Of a DNA stretch of 64,000 nucleotides, positions 1 through 9,030 are shown piece after piece. The stretch spans positions 62,001-126,000 of the forward strand of contig CALAJV010000018.1 in NCBI GenBank assembly GCA_937922805.1, read 5' to 3'. The position numbers and the translations under genes were made by a program. Each line of letters opens with the position of its first letter. Positions within the stretch are counted from its first letter, which is position 1. Below the pieces are notes generated by a model. The model saw nothing but the letters and a program-made list of their open reading frames with translations. It did no database searches and had not been told where the DNA came from. Source of the stretch: an uncultured Acidimicrobiales bacterium (GTDB lineage: Bacteria; Actinomycetota; Acidimicrobiia; Acidimicrobiales; SZUA-35).

Positions 1-237
1 ACACGGCCATTCGAACAGAATTCGAGCCTTGTTAGCTCGAAGGTTCTGGCTGACCAGCAGCAACCGCTGATCGGTCAAAGCCAAGAAAGACCGAACCCTA
101 ATAGGGATTCGAAGGTGCGAATATCGAGATGAAGTTGATCCAATCGCTTGAACAGTCGAGGCCAGCTTTACGTCTTCCTGAGGAGACAAAATCTGACCGC
201 GAGTACGTTCCAAATATTTTGAGGGGGCTAATAGCAC
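1..237 (-). CDS. PH-domain-like protein, 5' part only (runs off left edge)
   Basis: The minus strand is open from a GTG at 237 to the window edge (79 codons). The GTG is preceded by AGGAG six bases upstream, and an in-frame TAA lies further upstream. Near the edge the product reads FLALTDQRLLLV, which matches the 'LTDRRLLLV' strand typical of bacterial PH (bPH) domains of actinobacterial proteins. No signal peptide or membrane segment is seen in the visible part. The remainder lies outside the window, so total length and domain completeness are unknown. The PH assignment rests on one short motif plus the following basic strand and a Trp-Pro; the function is not known. Confidence 0.6.
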   Translation of the reverse strand, partial: MLLAPSKYLERTRGQILSPQEDVKLASTVQAIGSTSSRYSHLRIPIRVRSFLALTDQRLLLVSQNLRANKARILFEWPC

Positions 238-477
238 GACACGACTCCTGCTTAACCTGCCCGGCGCCTCGCGTTAGCGAGAACATATTGATACCTCACC
301 CAAGCGCGTTTGTCTAACTATTTTTTCGACCGCATGAGATGCAAGTAGTTAAGCGGACTCTCGACCCTGATGTCCTTTCCATCGCCCTGGTTGTTGCTGG
401 CGATGTAGGAATCTCCCCCCAGGTTGAGATGGTCACAACGATCTAATCATGCCGCAACCGGTCAGCAAGAGTGCTCG

Positions 478-2067
478 CTATTTACAGAGAGCTGAAAGTT
501 CAGCGTCGGCGCTTGCTCTGCCGACATTGAAGTTGAGCCATCCAGAAGTCTGGTTGTCTGTTCGACTACGTTGCTCGACACACAGTGCGTCCTTCGCTTC
601 ATCGGCCCGCTCCGGCGACAGCATTTCGATATTCGCAGCAAGGACGCCGTATCCGTCCGAAGTGAATTGGGGTTGCTTGATGTGATAGATCAACGCACCG
701 TCGTCGCGTTCGAGGTTGTCGATAGCGATGATTTTCTCTGGGTTAGCAAGATTTAGCCCGCCAACGATTGCCAGACCGGTGGCGAGGATGACTGGTAACA
801 GCCAAGCCATCTCAGATCGATAGCCCCATACTCGGACAGCAACCAGAAGGAAGCAAACGGCAATCCAGATTGAGAAGATAGCGGCATAAAATCGGAGCGG
901 GGTTTGGCCTGAATCATTGATGTAGAAACTGATTCTCGTAACGGCCACGCCGACGATCACTAACGTCAGCGCAACGGTTGTAAGCGAAAGCCAACGAAGC
1001 ACTCCTGGCAAGATGCCATCGGAGGACGAGAGCGTCCGGATAATCATCAGTACAGCAAGCGTTATGGCCGCGACCCACAACAATTGGAAGAATCCCTGCC
1101 GGGCGAAATGTTTGGAGTCCAATCCGGCTCGGTCCAATGCGGCATCAGCACCACCGAGCACAGTCAGAACTTGAGCGATCGCAAACCCGGCAAAGAGCAG
1201 GATCACGCCCCCCAATATTATGGTGGACTCTAAGGTTCCAAGCGATGCTTTGAGCGGCGTCGGATCGTCGCCACCCTCGGTGGCTGCAGTTCGTAGGAGC
1301 AGCATCATTGCGTAGGCCCCAACTGCGAGGAGGATCATGTGGCCTAAGAGTGAACCAATGTTCGGTATCCCAATGGCAGTGAAGAACGATTTGAACACGA
1401 CATCTGCCGATGCGAGCAATAAGCCAAGAACAAGCATCAGGGGAACCGCTATCGCTATGCCCCTGAGCGCCGGCCAAACCTTGCTTTCGCTTGAGGACTC
1501 TTTGGCTTGTCGGGCCTGGGCAGAAATCTCCGCTGGTACTTCCACAATTCCAATGAATGACTCCATGATCAACTGAGCGCCATCAACAATCAGACGCATC
1601 GGGCGGAGATCCCAGAAGTTTCGTTCTCGTCCGTGCACCGCTGCCGCTAGCAGAAGTCCTATAGCTGCGATCATTGTGCAAATTACCAGAAACGGTTCCG
1701 TCCGAAGGGTAAGAAAGGCGCCGAAAACGACGGACAGAGCGGCAAAGGATCGAGACGTTCGGGTTTGAAGGAATCCGGACGCAACAAGTCCAACTGCCAG
1801 GGTGGCGATGAGGATCGAACCGGCAACGTTGTTCCATGGAGGGCGCCGTAAGGCTAGATCAGCGGCTACCGCCGCTGCTGCTCCTGCGAGAAGCCAAGAG
1901 GCTTTTAGCTTCGTAGCTCTACGAACTTGTCGAACAGGGCGCGGCGGCATCGGAACAGCCGGCTGGGCGGTTGGAGGAGGTAGTTCGTCTACTGAGACCG
2001 CCGTTTGGGCGGGGCCATCCTCAATAGATGCCTCAATCGGATCCTCACTACTCTGTTGGTCTGCCAT
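478..2067 (-). CDS. DUF4153/DUF4173 multi-pass membrane protein
   Basis: 529-aa integral membrane protein. The first ~50 residues are acidic, then Pro-rich and basic, and cytoplasmic in appearance. About ten hydrophobic segments follow between residues ~55 and ~425, and a soluble C-terminal tail of ~85 residues ends the protein. The segment around residues 320-340 (HFARQGFFQLLWVAA) resembles the conserved ARQGFFELLWVA core of the DUF4153/DUF4173 family, whose biochemical role is unknown. The ATG is well supported: AGGAG lies six bases upstream. It stands alone between the left-edge gene and the ApbE operon, all on the minus strand. Function is not assignable from sequence; the family call is fairly firm. 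Confidence 0.8.
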   Translation of the reverse strand: MADQQSSEDPIEASIEDGPAQTAVSVDELPPPTAQPAVPMPPRPVRQVRRATKLKASWLLAGAAAAVAADLALRRPPWNNVAGSILIATLAVGLVASGFLQTRTSRSFAALSVVFGAFLTLRTEPFLVICTMIAAIGLLLAAAVHGRERNFWDLRPMRLIVDGAQLIMESFIGIVEVPAEISAQARQAKESSSESKVWPALRGIAIAVPLMLVLGLLLASADVVFKSFFTAIGIPNIGSLLGHMILLAVGAYAMMLLLRTAATEGGDDPTPLKASLGTLESTIILGGVILLFAGFAIAQVLTVLGGADAALDRAGLDSKHFARQGFFQLLWVAAITLAVLMIIRTLSSSDGILPGVLRWLSLTTVALTLVIVGVAVTRISFYINDSGQTPLRFYAAIFSIWIAVCFLLVAVRVWGYRSEMAWLLPVILATGLAIVGGLNLANPEKIIAIDNLERDDGALIYHIKQPQFTSDGYGVLAANIEMLSPERADEAKDALCVEQRSRTDNQTSGWLNFNVGRASADAELSALCK

Positions 2068-2160
2068 CGGTGCTCCTCAGAATGGATGCTCGGCCCGTCG
2101 TACCCCGGAAAGTTCTTAGAATACGGCTGACCGAATGATCGCATGATGGGTCGAGCGGAT

Positions 2161-2214
2161 TGCTTCGCTCAGGAAGCATTACCTATTTCGAGACTAGTAC
2201 AGTCCTGTGGACTG
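2161..2214. terminator. Two short stem-loops downstream of the ferric-reductase-like gene
   Basis: Two perfect inverted repeats lie close together: TGCTTC/GAAGCA (2161-2166 and 2173-2178, 6-nt loop) and CAGTCC/GGACTG (2200-2205 and 2209-2214, 3-nt loop). They sit in the 249-bp space between the end of the haem membrane protein gene and the start of the DUF4153 gene, both on the minus strand. Neither is followed by a U-run, so termination of the upstream operon is only a guess. Confidence 0.25.
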
Positions 2215-2316
2215 ATCGAGATGAGTGGGTTGGACCAGCGCCGGGCCTTAGGTGAGACCAGCCTGGGTGGGTAAAGCAATTTACTAAGCAGCGTTGGCTA
2301 GTCCGGTCCACCGCCT

Positions 2317-2961
2317 TTAGAAGCGGTCCGCTGGCGGGTGCCAAGCGGTTTCTGGCTGATTAGGAGAAGCAGACGAGTTGGTATTCAATCGTTGTGGGCG
2401 ATCCGAAACCGGAGCGGCAGCGTGCTGTCTTAGGCGAACGATGCGACCGACCAGGGCGAGCGCAACTACGGCGATTGTGAACGTACCTATTGCGAGAACG
2501 ATTGGATTATCGATTTCTGATCCGGTTTGCACTGCATGCAGTCCTCCGAGGATGACTACGCCAAACGAAAGAAGATGAATTGTATGCCAGGTTCTTTGCG
2601 GGATTCGGCCTTTGAGTAGAGAGCTCAGCTGGACGATGGCCATAAGCCAAGCCGCTACCACACCCAAACCAATGGACGTTCGCGTTAACCCTGGGACCGA
2701 CGCCAGGCCGGGGACTAACAGGTCGGGCATGCCAAACTTAACGAACGGGTCAGCCAACAAGCTCAGCATGTGGACCAACAGGAAGGCGTTGGCGAGCCAG
2801 CTAAGCGCCCGATGAATATCGGTCAGCCATGGAACCGTTGGTCGTCGTCCGAGTAGTCTCGAGGAGAGAAGAAGGCCCACTAGCACGCTAAGCATGGCAA
2901 AGATCCAGCAGACCAGAGCCGCTGATCGAGTCGCGTACCAAAAGATCTGCTGTTCTTCCAT
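2317..2961 (-). CDS. Ferric-reductase-like transmembrane haem protein
   Basis: 214-aa membrane protein with five or six hydrophobic helices and a hydrophilic C-terminal tail of ~40 residues. Histidine pairs characteristic of the ferric-reductase-like/cytochrome-b fold are visible: one in the DIHRALSWLANAFLLVHML helix and one in TWHTIHLLSFGVVILGGLHA. They would ligate two b haems across the membrane. The start chosen is the ATG at 2961, which forms TAATG with the stop of apbE; a TTG three codons upstream would also be in frame. That coupling places it in one operon with apbE. Known family members pass electrons from cytoplasmic or membrane donors to extracellular flavin or iron. The C-terminal FAD/NADPH module of true ferric reductases is absent, so the electron source must be another protein. 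Confidence 0.75.
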   Translation of the reverse strand: MEEQQIFWYATRSAALVCWIFAMLSVLVGLLLSSRLLGRRPTVPWLTDIHRALSWLANAFLLVHMLSLLADPFVKFGMPDLLVPGLASVPGLTRTSIGLGVVAAWLMAIVQLSSLLKGRIPQRTWHTIHLLSFGVVILGGLHAVQTGSEIDNPIVLAIGTFTIAVVALALVGRIVRLRQHAAAPVSDRPQRLNTNSSASPNQPETAWHPPADRF

Positions 2962-3977
2962 TACTGGCAACCAACGATGAACTGCTGGATTCCATCCATT
3001 GCTATCACATCGCCCTTGTTTGAAACAGTGAAGCCGGTGGTTCGAGAGGATTCAAAGATCTCGCTAGCTCTGGCCGACCCACCAACGAGAATCATCTTGG
3101 TAAGAACTTCTGCCTGGATAGCACGCTCGGCCAATACGACAACAGATTCCAGGTCGCTAGTCGTCGCTCGGCCCGATCTCGGGTCGCGGATGTGGTGCTC
3201 GACAGCACCGTTCCGGTTGGTCCATGAGCGGACGCGAGTTGTGCTGGTGCAAACGGCACCGGCGTTCAGAGCGATGGCGGGCAGCTCACATCCAGGAACG
3301 TCTAACTTCACAGTCCAACCCGTCTGTCTCGGTGGTTTGCCGAGGGCACGAATATCGCCGCCGATGTTCACGCAGCAGCCTTGCGCTCCGGTGGCGAGGA
3401 GTTTTTCCGCCACTATGTCGGCAGTTGCCCCCTTTGCTATCCCACCAAGATCGAGGGTCGTGCCGGGTGGAAGCTGGACAAGTCGGGCTGTTCGATCTAG
3501 CCAGATCCCATCGGGAGTGGGCGAAGCCTTCAGCTCGGCTGGTTGCCCAGCCGACAGGTCGGAGCCATGAACCGACATCGTTTCGAGCTCTTTGAACGGA
3601 CGGTCATAACCAGCAGTTCGTAAACTGGTTTCGATCGTCGGGTCAAAGGCCCCTCCGCTGGCGCTCCACGCGGCAATTGCTTTTGCCACCAGTTCAAAGG
3701 TGGGTTGGGAAACCACACACGGATTCCCGTTGGCGCGATTTAGTTTGGAAATCTCAGATTCTGGCTGGAATCGCGACCACTTCGACTCCAGTTGAGATAC
3801 AAGCAACTTTGATTGATCTAGTTGTTCTGGTTCGCCGCCGACGATTAGAACATGGACCGTCGTTCCCATGGCGCTGAATGAGGTCGTATATGTTGTGGGG
3901 AATTCAGAACCTTGTGCGTCGATTCGGTCGGCGGTCGGTGCAACAGCGTTCAGTTGTCGGGATGCGGTAACTGTCAT
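2961..3977 (-). CDS. apbE: ApbE-family FAD:protein FMN transferase
   Basis: 338-aa protein matching ApbE along most of its length. The N-terminal core contains FSAMGTTVHV, the middle has the signature TTLDLGGIAKGATAD, followed by CVNIGGDIRALG, and the C-terminal part has TSTTRVR and HHIRDPRSG. The enzyme cleaves FAD and attaches FMN covalently to Thr/Ser of target proteins. It has no signal peptide or lipobox: residues 1-40 are polar. Many ApbE proteins are exported, so this one appears cytosolic. The ATG follows directly after the TAG of the upstream gene with no gap, and the stop overlaps the next start, so the operon is translationally coupled. No Ser/Thr-Gly-Ala-Thr acceptor protein is seen among its neighbours. 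Confidence 0.9.
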   Translation of the reverse strand: MTVTASRQLNAVAPTADRIDAQGSEFPTTYTTSFSAMGTTVHVLIVGGEPEQLDQSKLLVSQLESKWSRFQPESEISKLNRANGNPCVVSQPTFELVAKAIAAWSASGGAFDPTIETSLRTAGYDRPFKELETMSVHGSDLSAGQPAELKASPTPDGIWLDRTARLVQLPPGTTLDLGGIAKGATADIVAEKLLATGAQGCCVNIGGDIRALGKPPRQTGWTVKLDVPGCELPAIALNAGAVCTSTTRVRSWTNRNGAVEHHIRDPRSGRATTSDLESVVVLAERAIQAEVLTKMILVGGSARASEIFESSRTTGFTVSNKGDVIAMDGIQQFIVGCQ

Positions 3978-4544
3978 CTAGCTGCCTGAGCTTGTGGTAT
4001 CTGGGGCTGATGTTGTTGGCGGAACCGTCGTCGTAGGCGCTGCGGTTGTAGGCGCTGCGGTCGTGGACGGTTGGGTTGTAGGCGAAGTCGATGGGCTCGG
4101 TGACGAGCTGTCGACCGACGAACTAGGCGTTACTGTTGTTTCACTGGGCGCCGAGCCGGTTGGGCTCGGCGTTGGAGTGCTGACCGTCGACGATTGGGTA
4201 ATCGTTACTGAAGCCTCCGTCGATGGAGGCGTGGTGGCGACGGTAGGAGCGGGCGAATCGGGTGGAGCGACGCTTGACCCGGTGGTCGATCCGTTCGTGG
4301 TTGGCGGGGCGGTAGGTGTCTGTCGAGACGTCAATCCGACAATTGTGCCTTCGAGACTAAAATCAACCGAGGTTGCCGAACCGGTTAGATTAAAGTCGTC
4401 GGCAGGAAAAATCTCGTTGGATCCAACAGCGATGACCCGCTTGGCTCCGGTACCTATGGTGACGAACACGACAGAAAAGCCGGCTAGGCCAGCTAGGCCA
4501 GCCGCGATTCGAGCTCGTTTTGCAGGGTGGACGCTCTTTTCCAC
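3978..4544 (-). CDS. Membrane-anchored Ser/Thr/Pro-rich protein of the apbE operon
   Basis: 188-aa protein. Residues 1-12 are basic, residues ~13-31 form one hydrophobic segment (signal anchor or uncleaved signal), residues ~33-75 are a short folded-looking part (FPADDFNLTGSATSVDFSLEG), and residues ~76-188 are an extended Ser/Thr/Pro/Ala-rich tail typical of exposed, possibly glycosylated, cell-wall-spanning linkers. It abuts apbE without spacing and lies 45 bp after the small membrane-protein gene. I do not recognise a domain. Its place in the operon, where FMN-binding proteins are often found, suggests an extracytoplasmic partner of the redox unit, but no flavinylation motif is seen. A long antisense frame across the low-complexity tail is a composition artefact. 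Confidence 0.65.
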   Translation of the reverse strand: MEKSVHPAKRARIAAGLAGLAGFSVVFVTIGTGAKRVIAVGSNEIFPADDFNLTGSATSVDFSLEGTIVGLTSRQTPTAPPTTNGSTTGSSVAPPDSPAPTVATTPPSTEASVTITQSSTVSTPTPSPTGSAPSETTVTPSSSVDSSSPSPSTSPTTQPSTTAAPTTAAPTTTVPPTTSAPDTTSSGS

Positions 4545-4589
4545 GATGATCGTAGCCGGTCGGCAACTAATCTAGCGCCGAGGCGCAAG

Positions 4590-4742
4590 TTAGCCGAGGT
4601 GGCCGGTGCCTCCAGAACTGTCGAAGAATATGAAGGCTGCCACTACGGCAAAGCCAGCAACCAGTAGCAGGACTAGCCACTGAAGTCGTGCTCGTTGCTC
4701 GTGGCGGCGACGTTGTCTGTTATCAGTTGTTCGTTGATTCAC
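4590..4742 (-). CDS. Small 50-aa single-pass membrane protein
   Basis: A GTG-started frame of 50 codons on the minus strand. The product has a strongly basic N-terminus (NRQRRRHEQRARLQ), one clear hydrophobic helix (residues ~21-39, WLVLLLVAGFAVVAAFIFF) and a short Gly-rich C-terminus. By the positive-inside rule the N-terminus is cytoplasmic. It lies 45 bp upstream of, and in line with, the Ser/Thr-rich protein, apbE and ferric-reductase-like genes, so it is probably the first gene of that operon. The ribosome site is weak (GTGTGGAA). The amphipathic design argues for a real gene; the function is unknown. Confidence 0.55.
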   Translation of the reverse strand: MNQRTTDNRQRRRHEQRARLQWLVLLLVAGFAVVAAFIFFDSSGGTGHLG

Positions 4743-4821
4743 GGTTCCACACTTCGGGTCTGTTCAGAACGGCTTGCGATTGAGGGGGTACCGATTCCCT
4801 CCGACGGGGAACGAACCGCCT

Positions 4822-4849
4822 AACCTACAATCGCAATTGACGGTTGCAA
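4822..4849 (-). promoter_or_regulatory. Candidate promoter of the small-protein/apbE operon
   Basis: On the minus strand TTGCAA (forward 4844-4849) and TAGGTT (forward 4822-4827) are spaced by 16 bp and lie about 80 bp upstream of the GTG at 4742. The -10 fits the TANNNT pattern; the -35 is a partial match. This was judged by eye only. Confidence 0.25.
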
Positions 4850-4970
4850 ATTCCCCGAAATGTACTGGACGACCCTCTACCCAGAGTCGCGCGTTATCAG
4901 TATAACTAGTGATGGGATAACTGCCGATGAGAGGTCGAGTTCCTCTTGGAGAGTTTGCTGCATGAGGCGC

Positions 4971-6332
4971 CTAACCCAGTAGATCAGCTACTACATCTAG
5001 CCAAAGTTGGGTGGTCAAGGCGAGGGACTCTGTGTCAATTCGCTCATCATTGCCGTGGAACCGCTGGGCGAAGTCTGCTCCGTCTAAATCTGGTGAAAAG
5101 AGCCCTGCGCCGTAGGCAACGGAGCCTTTGGAACGGAAGACCCTTGCATCAGTGAATCCGACCGTCATCTGCGGCGAAATGCGACTGGACGTAAACCGTT
5201 TGCTAACCGCTGTTTGCAGGCTGTCCCACAGAGGGGTATCGACTCGCGAAATTGAAGCCGGATCATTCATGAGAACCTGGATTTCAATTTCGTCTGCTAG
5301 CGGTCCCAACGCGGTTTCCAGATGGTGGGTAACTTCGGCTTCAGTTTCTCCTGGCAAGGTTCGAATATCGACCTGAAGTTCCACAGCGTCTGGGACTACA
5401 TTGGTCTTCATGAGGCCCCCGTCGACGACGTTGCTCGAGAACGTTGTATGGGTACAGGCATGGAGGAAAGCAGAATTTTGCCCGGGAGGGAGATCGGCGA
5501 GAAGCTGATCGATGGCGTTTGGGTCGAGCATGATTGCTCGGGTCTCGTCGTCAATGTTGAGGGTGCCGACTCGCTCACTCCAAAGTTCGGTAAAGCGGGG
5601 CGGTGGAGAGTAGTCCGCCAGTTTTTGGATCACCGCAGCGGCCTTGACCAAAGCGTTGTCGGAGCGGAATGGCATTGAGCCATGGCCCGGGGTTCCCTTG
5701 ATACGAAGGCGCCGCCAAGCCACGCCTTTTTCAGCAACGTTGATCCCAACCACAGGATGGGTCGGTGTTCCACTGTGGAGTCCGCCATTTTCGGTTAAGA
5801 CATAGTCGGCTGCGATCGACTCCCAGTGGTTGTCGGCAATCCACTGCGCTCCATGGGTCGATCCCGATTCCTCGTCCGCGACCGCAAAGTACAAAAGGTC
5901 ACCCGTGGGCCTGAAACCAGAGGTCGCGATCTTTCGAAACGCAACGGCCATCGAGGATGTGATGTTCAACATATCTACCGCGCCGCGACCCCACACTTCC
6001 CCATCGACCAGATCGCCACCGAAGGGATCTCGGCTCCAACCAGCTTCATTTACCGGAACAACATCGGTGTGTCCCATGAGGCAGAGCGAAGGTGCTGCCT
6101 GATCAAGGCCAGGGAGTCGGGCCACGAAAGAAGCCCGACCTGGGGTTGGTTCAAAGCGTTCGATCTCAAGATCGACGCCGTAAAAGAAATCGAGCAAAGT
6201 CTCGACATTTCGGATTTCTTGTCCCGAATCGGCCGTGCCGTTGTTTACGCATCGGTTTCGAATCATGCGTTGACATAGTTCGATCGTTTGGTTTGCTGCG
6301 TCACCAGCCAGTGGATGGTTTGCTTCCTTCAT
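4971..6332 (-). CDS. M20-family metallopeptidase / deacylase
   Basis: 453-aa cytosolic zinc amidohydrolase of the M20/M25/M40 group. Metal and catalytic motifs are in order: MGHTDVVP (~residue 83, first metal His and catalytic Asp), WGRGAVDM (bridging Asp), ADEESGS (general base Glu and metal Glu), and a C-terminal His (AQRFHGNDE). The dimerisation/lid domain lies between them (~185-350). The start is the ATG at 6332, because AAGGAGG is placed five bases before it; a longer frame nine codons upstream lacks a site. Members hydrolyse dipeptides or N-acyl amino acids; the substrate cannot be read here. It is transcribed divergently from the AfsR-like regulator gene. Confidence 0.85.
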   Translation of the reverse strand: MKEANHPLAGDAANQTIELCQRMIRNRCVNNGTADSGQEIRNVETLLDFFYGVDLEIERFEPTPGRASFVARLPGLDQAAPSLCLMGHTDVVPVNEAGWSRDPFGGDLVDGEVWGRGAVDMLNITSSMAVAFRKIATSGFRPTGDLLYFAVADEESGSTHGAQWIADNHWESIAADYVLTENGGLHSGTPTHPVVGINVAEKGVAWRRLRIKGTPGHGSMPFRSDNALVKAAAVIQKLADYSPPPRFTELWSERVGTLNIDDETRAIMLDPNAIDQLLADLPPGQNSAFLHACTHTTFSSNVVDGGLMKTNVVPDAVELQVDIRTLPGETEAEVTHHLETALGPLADEIEIQVLMNDPASISRVDTPLWDSLQTAVSKRFTSSRISPQMTVGFTDARVFRSKGSVAYGAGLFSPDLDGADFAQRFHGNDERIDTESLALTTQLWLDVVADLLG

Positions 6333-6437
6333 TTGGCCTCCTTGGTTGTGCTCGTACACCGTCGGGCGTTCAATTATCGGTAGTCGCTAGTTCTAGTTCA
6401 AAACCGTAGAGTTTCGTTTCCGGTTGTCGTGGATTAA

Positions 6438-6454
6438 TGGCCCTTTCTGGGCCA
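6438..6454. other. Inverted repeat in the 305-bp divergent intergenic region
   Basis: TGGCCC and GGGCCA flank a 5-nt spacer (TTTCT) in the space between the M20 peptidase and the AfsR-like regulator gene (6333-6637). It may be an operator or a small hairpin. Nothing else was identified in this gap: no coding frame with a ribosome site and no RNA gene. Confidence 0.3.
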
Positions 6455-6637
6455 ATTGTTTGGACCGTCGCGTTGGTTGGTACCAAAAGTTTGGAAAAGT
6501 GTCGAACAAACAGGCGGGAGCATCTAGAAGCTACTAGATTGACTGCCGGTGAGCATCCCAACTGTTGGTGGGTGGTCATCGACAAGCAAGCCAGGTAAGT
6601 AGCAAGTCGTCGGATCCCTCACAGAAAGTACCTGCTC

Positions 6638-8725
6638 ATGGTCACCGCCGCGACCCCCAGTGTAACTTCGGTTCATTTTTGTCTCTTAGGTCCGGTATCT
6701 GTTTTTGCTGATGGCCAGATTCTTCGACTGGGTGGTCCAAGACAGCTAGCGGTCTTGGCTCGGCTGATGCTCTCCCCCGGCCAAGTTGTGTCAATGGATC
6801 AACTCGTCGCCAGTGTTTGGGATGGCAATACGCCGGCACGTCCCGATGTAACCGTTAGAAGCTACATCTCACATCTACGTCGTGAGCTCGATCCCGATCG
6901 AAAGTCTAGATCAGCTAGCAGCTGTCTTCTAAACTCCCCTCCGGGTTACCGTCTCGACGTCAAATCCTCTCAGATCGATTGGATGCGATTCGAAGCAGCG
7001 GTTCGAGGCTCCCGCCGTTTGCTCGATCAAGCCAAGTTTGAAGACACTGCCGAATCGTTGCGACTAGTACTCAAGCTTTGGCGGGGAGACCCCTGTTCTG
7101 GTGTCCCAGATTCGGCCTACTTCGATACCCACCGGGTACGGCTGCTTGAGCTCAAACGTATTGCGACAGAGAACTTGTACGAAGCTCAGCTTGGGGCAGG
7201 CGACCACGTATCGGTGGCAGCTGGCATCGAAGCTAGCATCGAAGCTAATCCTCTGCGAGAACGTTTGACTGAGATAGGGATGGTGGCGCTCTACCGATCT
7301 GGACGGCAGTCAGAAGCGCTAGCGCTTGGCCAGGCTTTACGAAAACGCCTAGTTGATGAACTAGGAGTCGACCCGGGGCATGGGGTTACTCACCTTGAGA
7401 CTCAGATTCTCACCCACGATCCCGTATTGCGTCATGCAGGTGCGAACAAAAACATCGCTGAAATAACTCAACCGCTTCCAATCCGATTCGATACGCCGGT
7501 CCCAAATCCAAGCCAAGGTCTTGGTTCCTCGACCAAGGCGAATGGCAAGAAGGCAGCACCTCCCCGACTCCGATCAAGCGAGCGTTCAAACGCGAAAGCG
7601 AAAAACGTTGCCGGTCGGGTGCCTTTAACCAACGTCCAATTTGAAGCCATGCGATTTAGCAACGGCAAGCCAGCTCTAGTTGGTCGTCTTAAAGAACGAT
7701 CGTTGCTAGCCGACGCTAGCGGCCTTTTGGCGTCGAGTCGCCCTGCACATATCGTCGTCACAGGCGAGACTGGCATCGGCAAGTCGGCCTTGATCGACGA
7801 ATTTGTTGGATCGCTTGGACCAAAAGTCTCGGTCTCGTGGTCGCGGAGCCTTGAAGGCCAAGGCGGAACGCCGTTGTGGGCCTGGAACCAACACAATGAC
7901 CACACGCTAAGCGAAAGCGATTTGCTGGACCCAGACACCGGTGTGGTGGAAAGTCCGCTGTCAGGGCGGGCTGGAGCTTTTCTAGCAGCAAAGGAATCGA
8001 TCCGAAAAGCATCGTTTAATCATCCTTTGGTCTTTGTGTTCGAAGATGTTCAGTGGGCCGATAACGCCACACTGTCCCTAATAGAGTTTTGCGCCCACAG
8101 CCTCAAATCTAGACCCATCGGATTCGTCTTAACCTGGACAGCAGGTTTCACATCAGACAGGGAGACGCTCGCTGCGCTCCGTCGTCTTGCGCGACTTCCC
8201 CGTTTGGTCAGAATCGACCTGGCCGGCCTTTCGCTCGATGAGGTGGGCGAACTCGTGGCTAACAGGGATTTAGGAGCCGACAAGAGTGACGTCGCTCGGT
8301 TGCTCAAGCGCAGTGGCGGCAACCCTCTGTACGCGCATGAGTTGCTTTCAGCGATTACGGGCTCTGAACTGGGCCACGAAGTCAGAATTCCACCGAACCT
8401 GACTGATATCGTTCTCGGGGTCGTGGATCGTCTCGGCCCAGCCGCTGCAGACTTTTTGTCTCTGTTGGCTCAGGCCGACAACGACCGTTTCTCTGTTGAC
8501 GATTTGGTCGATCGCCATAACCTTGAACCGTCTGAGATTGGTACGCACCTTGACGCGGCGCTCAATTCCGGTCTTTTAGTTCCGCTGCGAGACAAGTCGG
8601 ACAGGTACTCGTTCCGTCACGAAATTGTGGCCGAGGTTCTTAACAGTCAGCGCACCGCTAGCCGGACATTGAGCAGGCGATTAGAACAAACGAGTGGACA
8701 AATCGTTAGCCTTCCAGGCGCTTAA
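6638..8725 (+). CDS. AfsR/SARP-type regulator with BTAD and AAA domains
   Basis: 695-aa cytosolic transcriptional regulator. Residues ~10-100 are an OmpR-like winged helix (LLGPVSVFADGQ, LGGPRQLAVLARLML, VTVRSYISHLRREL), and ~105-255 are the bacterial transcriptional activation (BTAD) repeat domain. A polar linker with basic patches (~265-340) follows, then an AAA/STAND ATPase from ~345. Its Walker A is GETGIGKSAL (~residue 375) and its Walker B VFVFEDVQWAD (~465). The C-terminal TPR/LuxR extension seen in longer relatives is absent, so the protein ends shortly after the ATPase helical region. Such proteins bind direct repeats near target promoters in response to nucleotides or protein partners. 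Its divergent neighbour is the M20 peptidase gene and the next gene is a degenerate GGDEF-EAL protein. Confidence 0.85.
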   Translation: MVTAATPSVTSVHFCLLGPVSVFADGQILRLGGPRQLAVLARLMLSPGQVVSMDQLVASVWDGNTPARPDVTVRSYISHLRRELDPDRKSRSASSCLLNSPPGYRLDVKSSQIDWMRFEAAVRGSRRLLDQAKFEDTAESLRLVLKLWRGDPCSGVPDSAYFDTHRVRLLELKRIATENLYEAQLGAGDHVSVAAGIEASIEANPLRERLTEIGMVALYRSGRQSEALALGQALRKRLVDELGVDPGHGVTHLETQILTHDPVLRHAGANKNIAEITQPLPIRFDTPVPNPSQGLGSSTKANGKKAAPPRLRSSERSNAKAKNVAGRVPLTNVQFEAMRFSNGKPALVGRLKERSLLADASGLLASSRPAHIVVTGETGIGKSALIDEFVGSLGPKVSVSWSRSLEGQGGTPLWAWNQHNDHTLSESDLLDPDTGVVESPLSGRAGAFLAAKESIRKASFNHPLVFVFEDVQWADNATLSLIEFCAHSLKSRPIGFVLTWTAGFTSDRETLAALRRLARLPRLVRIDLAGLSLDEVGELVANRDLGADKSDVARLLKRSGGNPLYAHELLSAITGSELGHEVRIPPNLTDIVLGVVDRLGPAAADFLSLLAQADNDRFSVDDLVDRHNLEPSEIGTHLDAALNSGLLVPLRDKSDRYSFRHEIVAEVLNSQRTASRTLSRRLEQTSGQIVSLPGA

Positions 8726-9030
8726 CGACCACACGGCCGGCTGATCGGTCGATTCCGCCTCTCTATCGGTTCAACCATTCCTCAATCGAGGACATCGAAT
8801 CGTGGGTAAAAGTACCAGTGTGGGCCTCAAACCAGCCTCAATCAATCTTCAACTGGGGTGTGTCACTATGAGTTCACACCCAAACAGCCACCATGGTTGG
8901 AAGGGATCGCACAGGCCGCTGTTTCTCCCTAGCTACAGCAATCCTGTAAGAAGAGCCCGAACCTTGTTCTATTGCTTTCCGACGGCGGTGGCAGTCGAAC
9001 CGGGTTTAGGCTCTGATTTCGCCGATTCCG

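Noticed and set aside
3994..4575. Long open frame opposite the Ser/Thr-rich protein
   Set aside because: It mirrors a low-complexity Thr/Pro/Ser coding stretch on the other strand and gives a Val/Gly-rich product; this is an artefact of composition.
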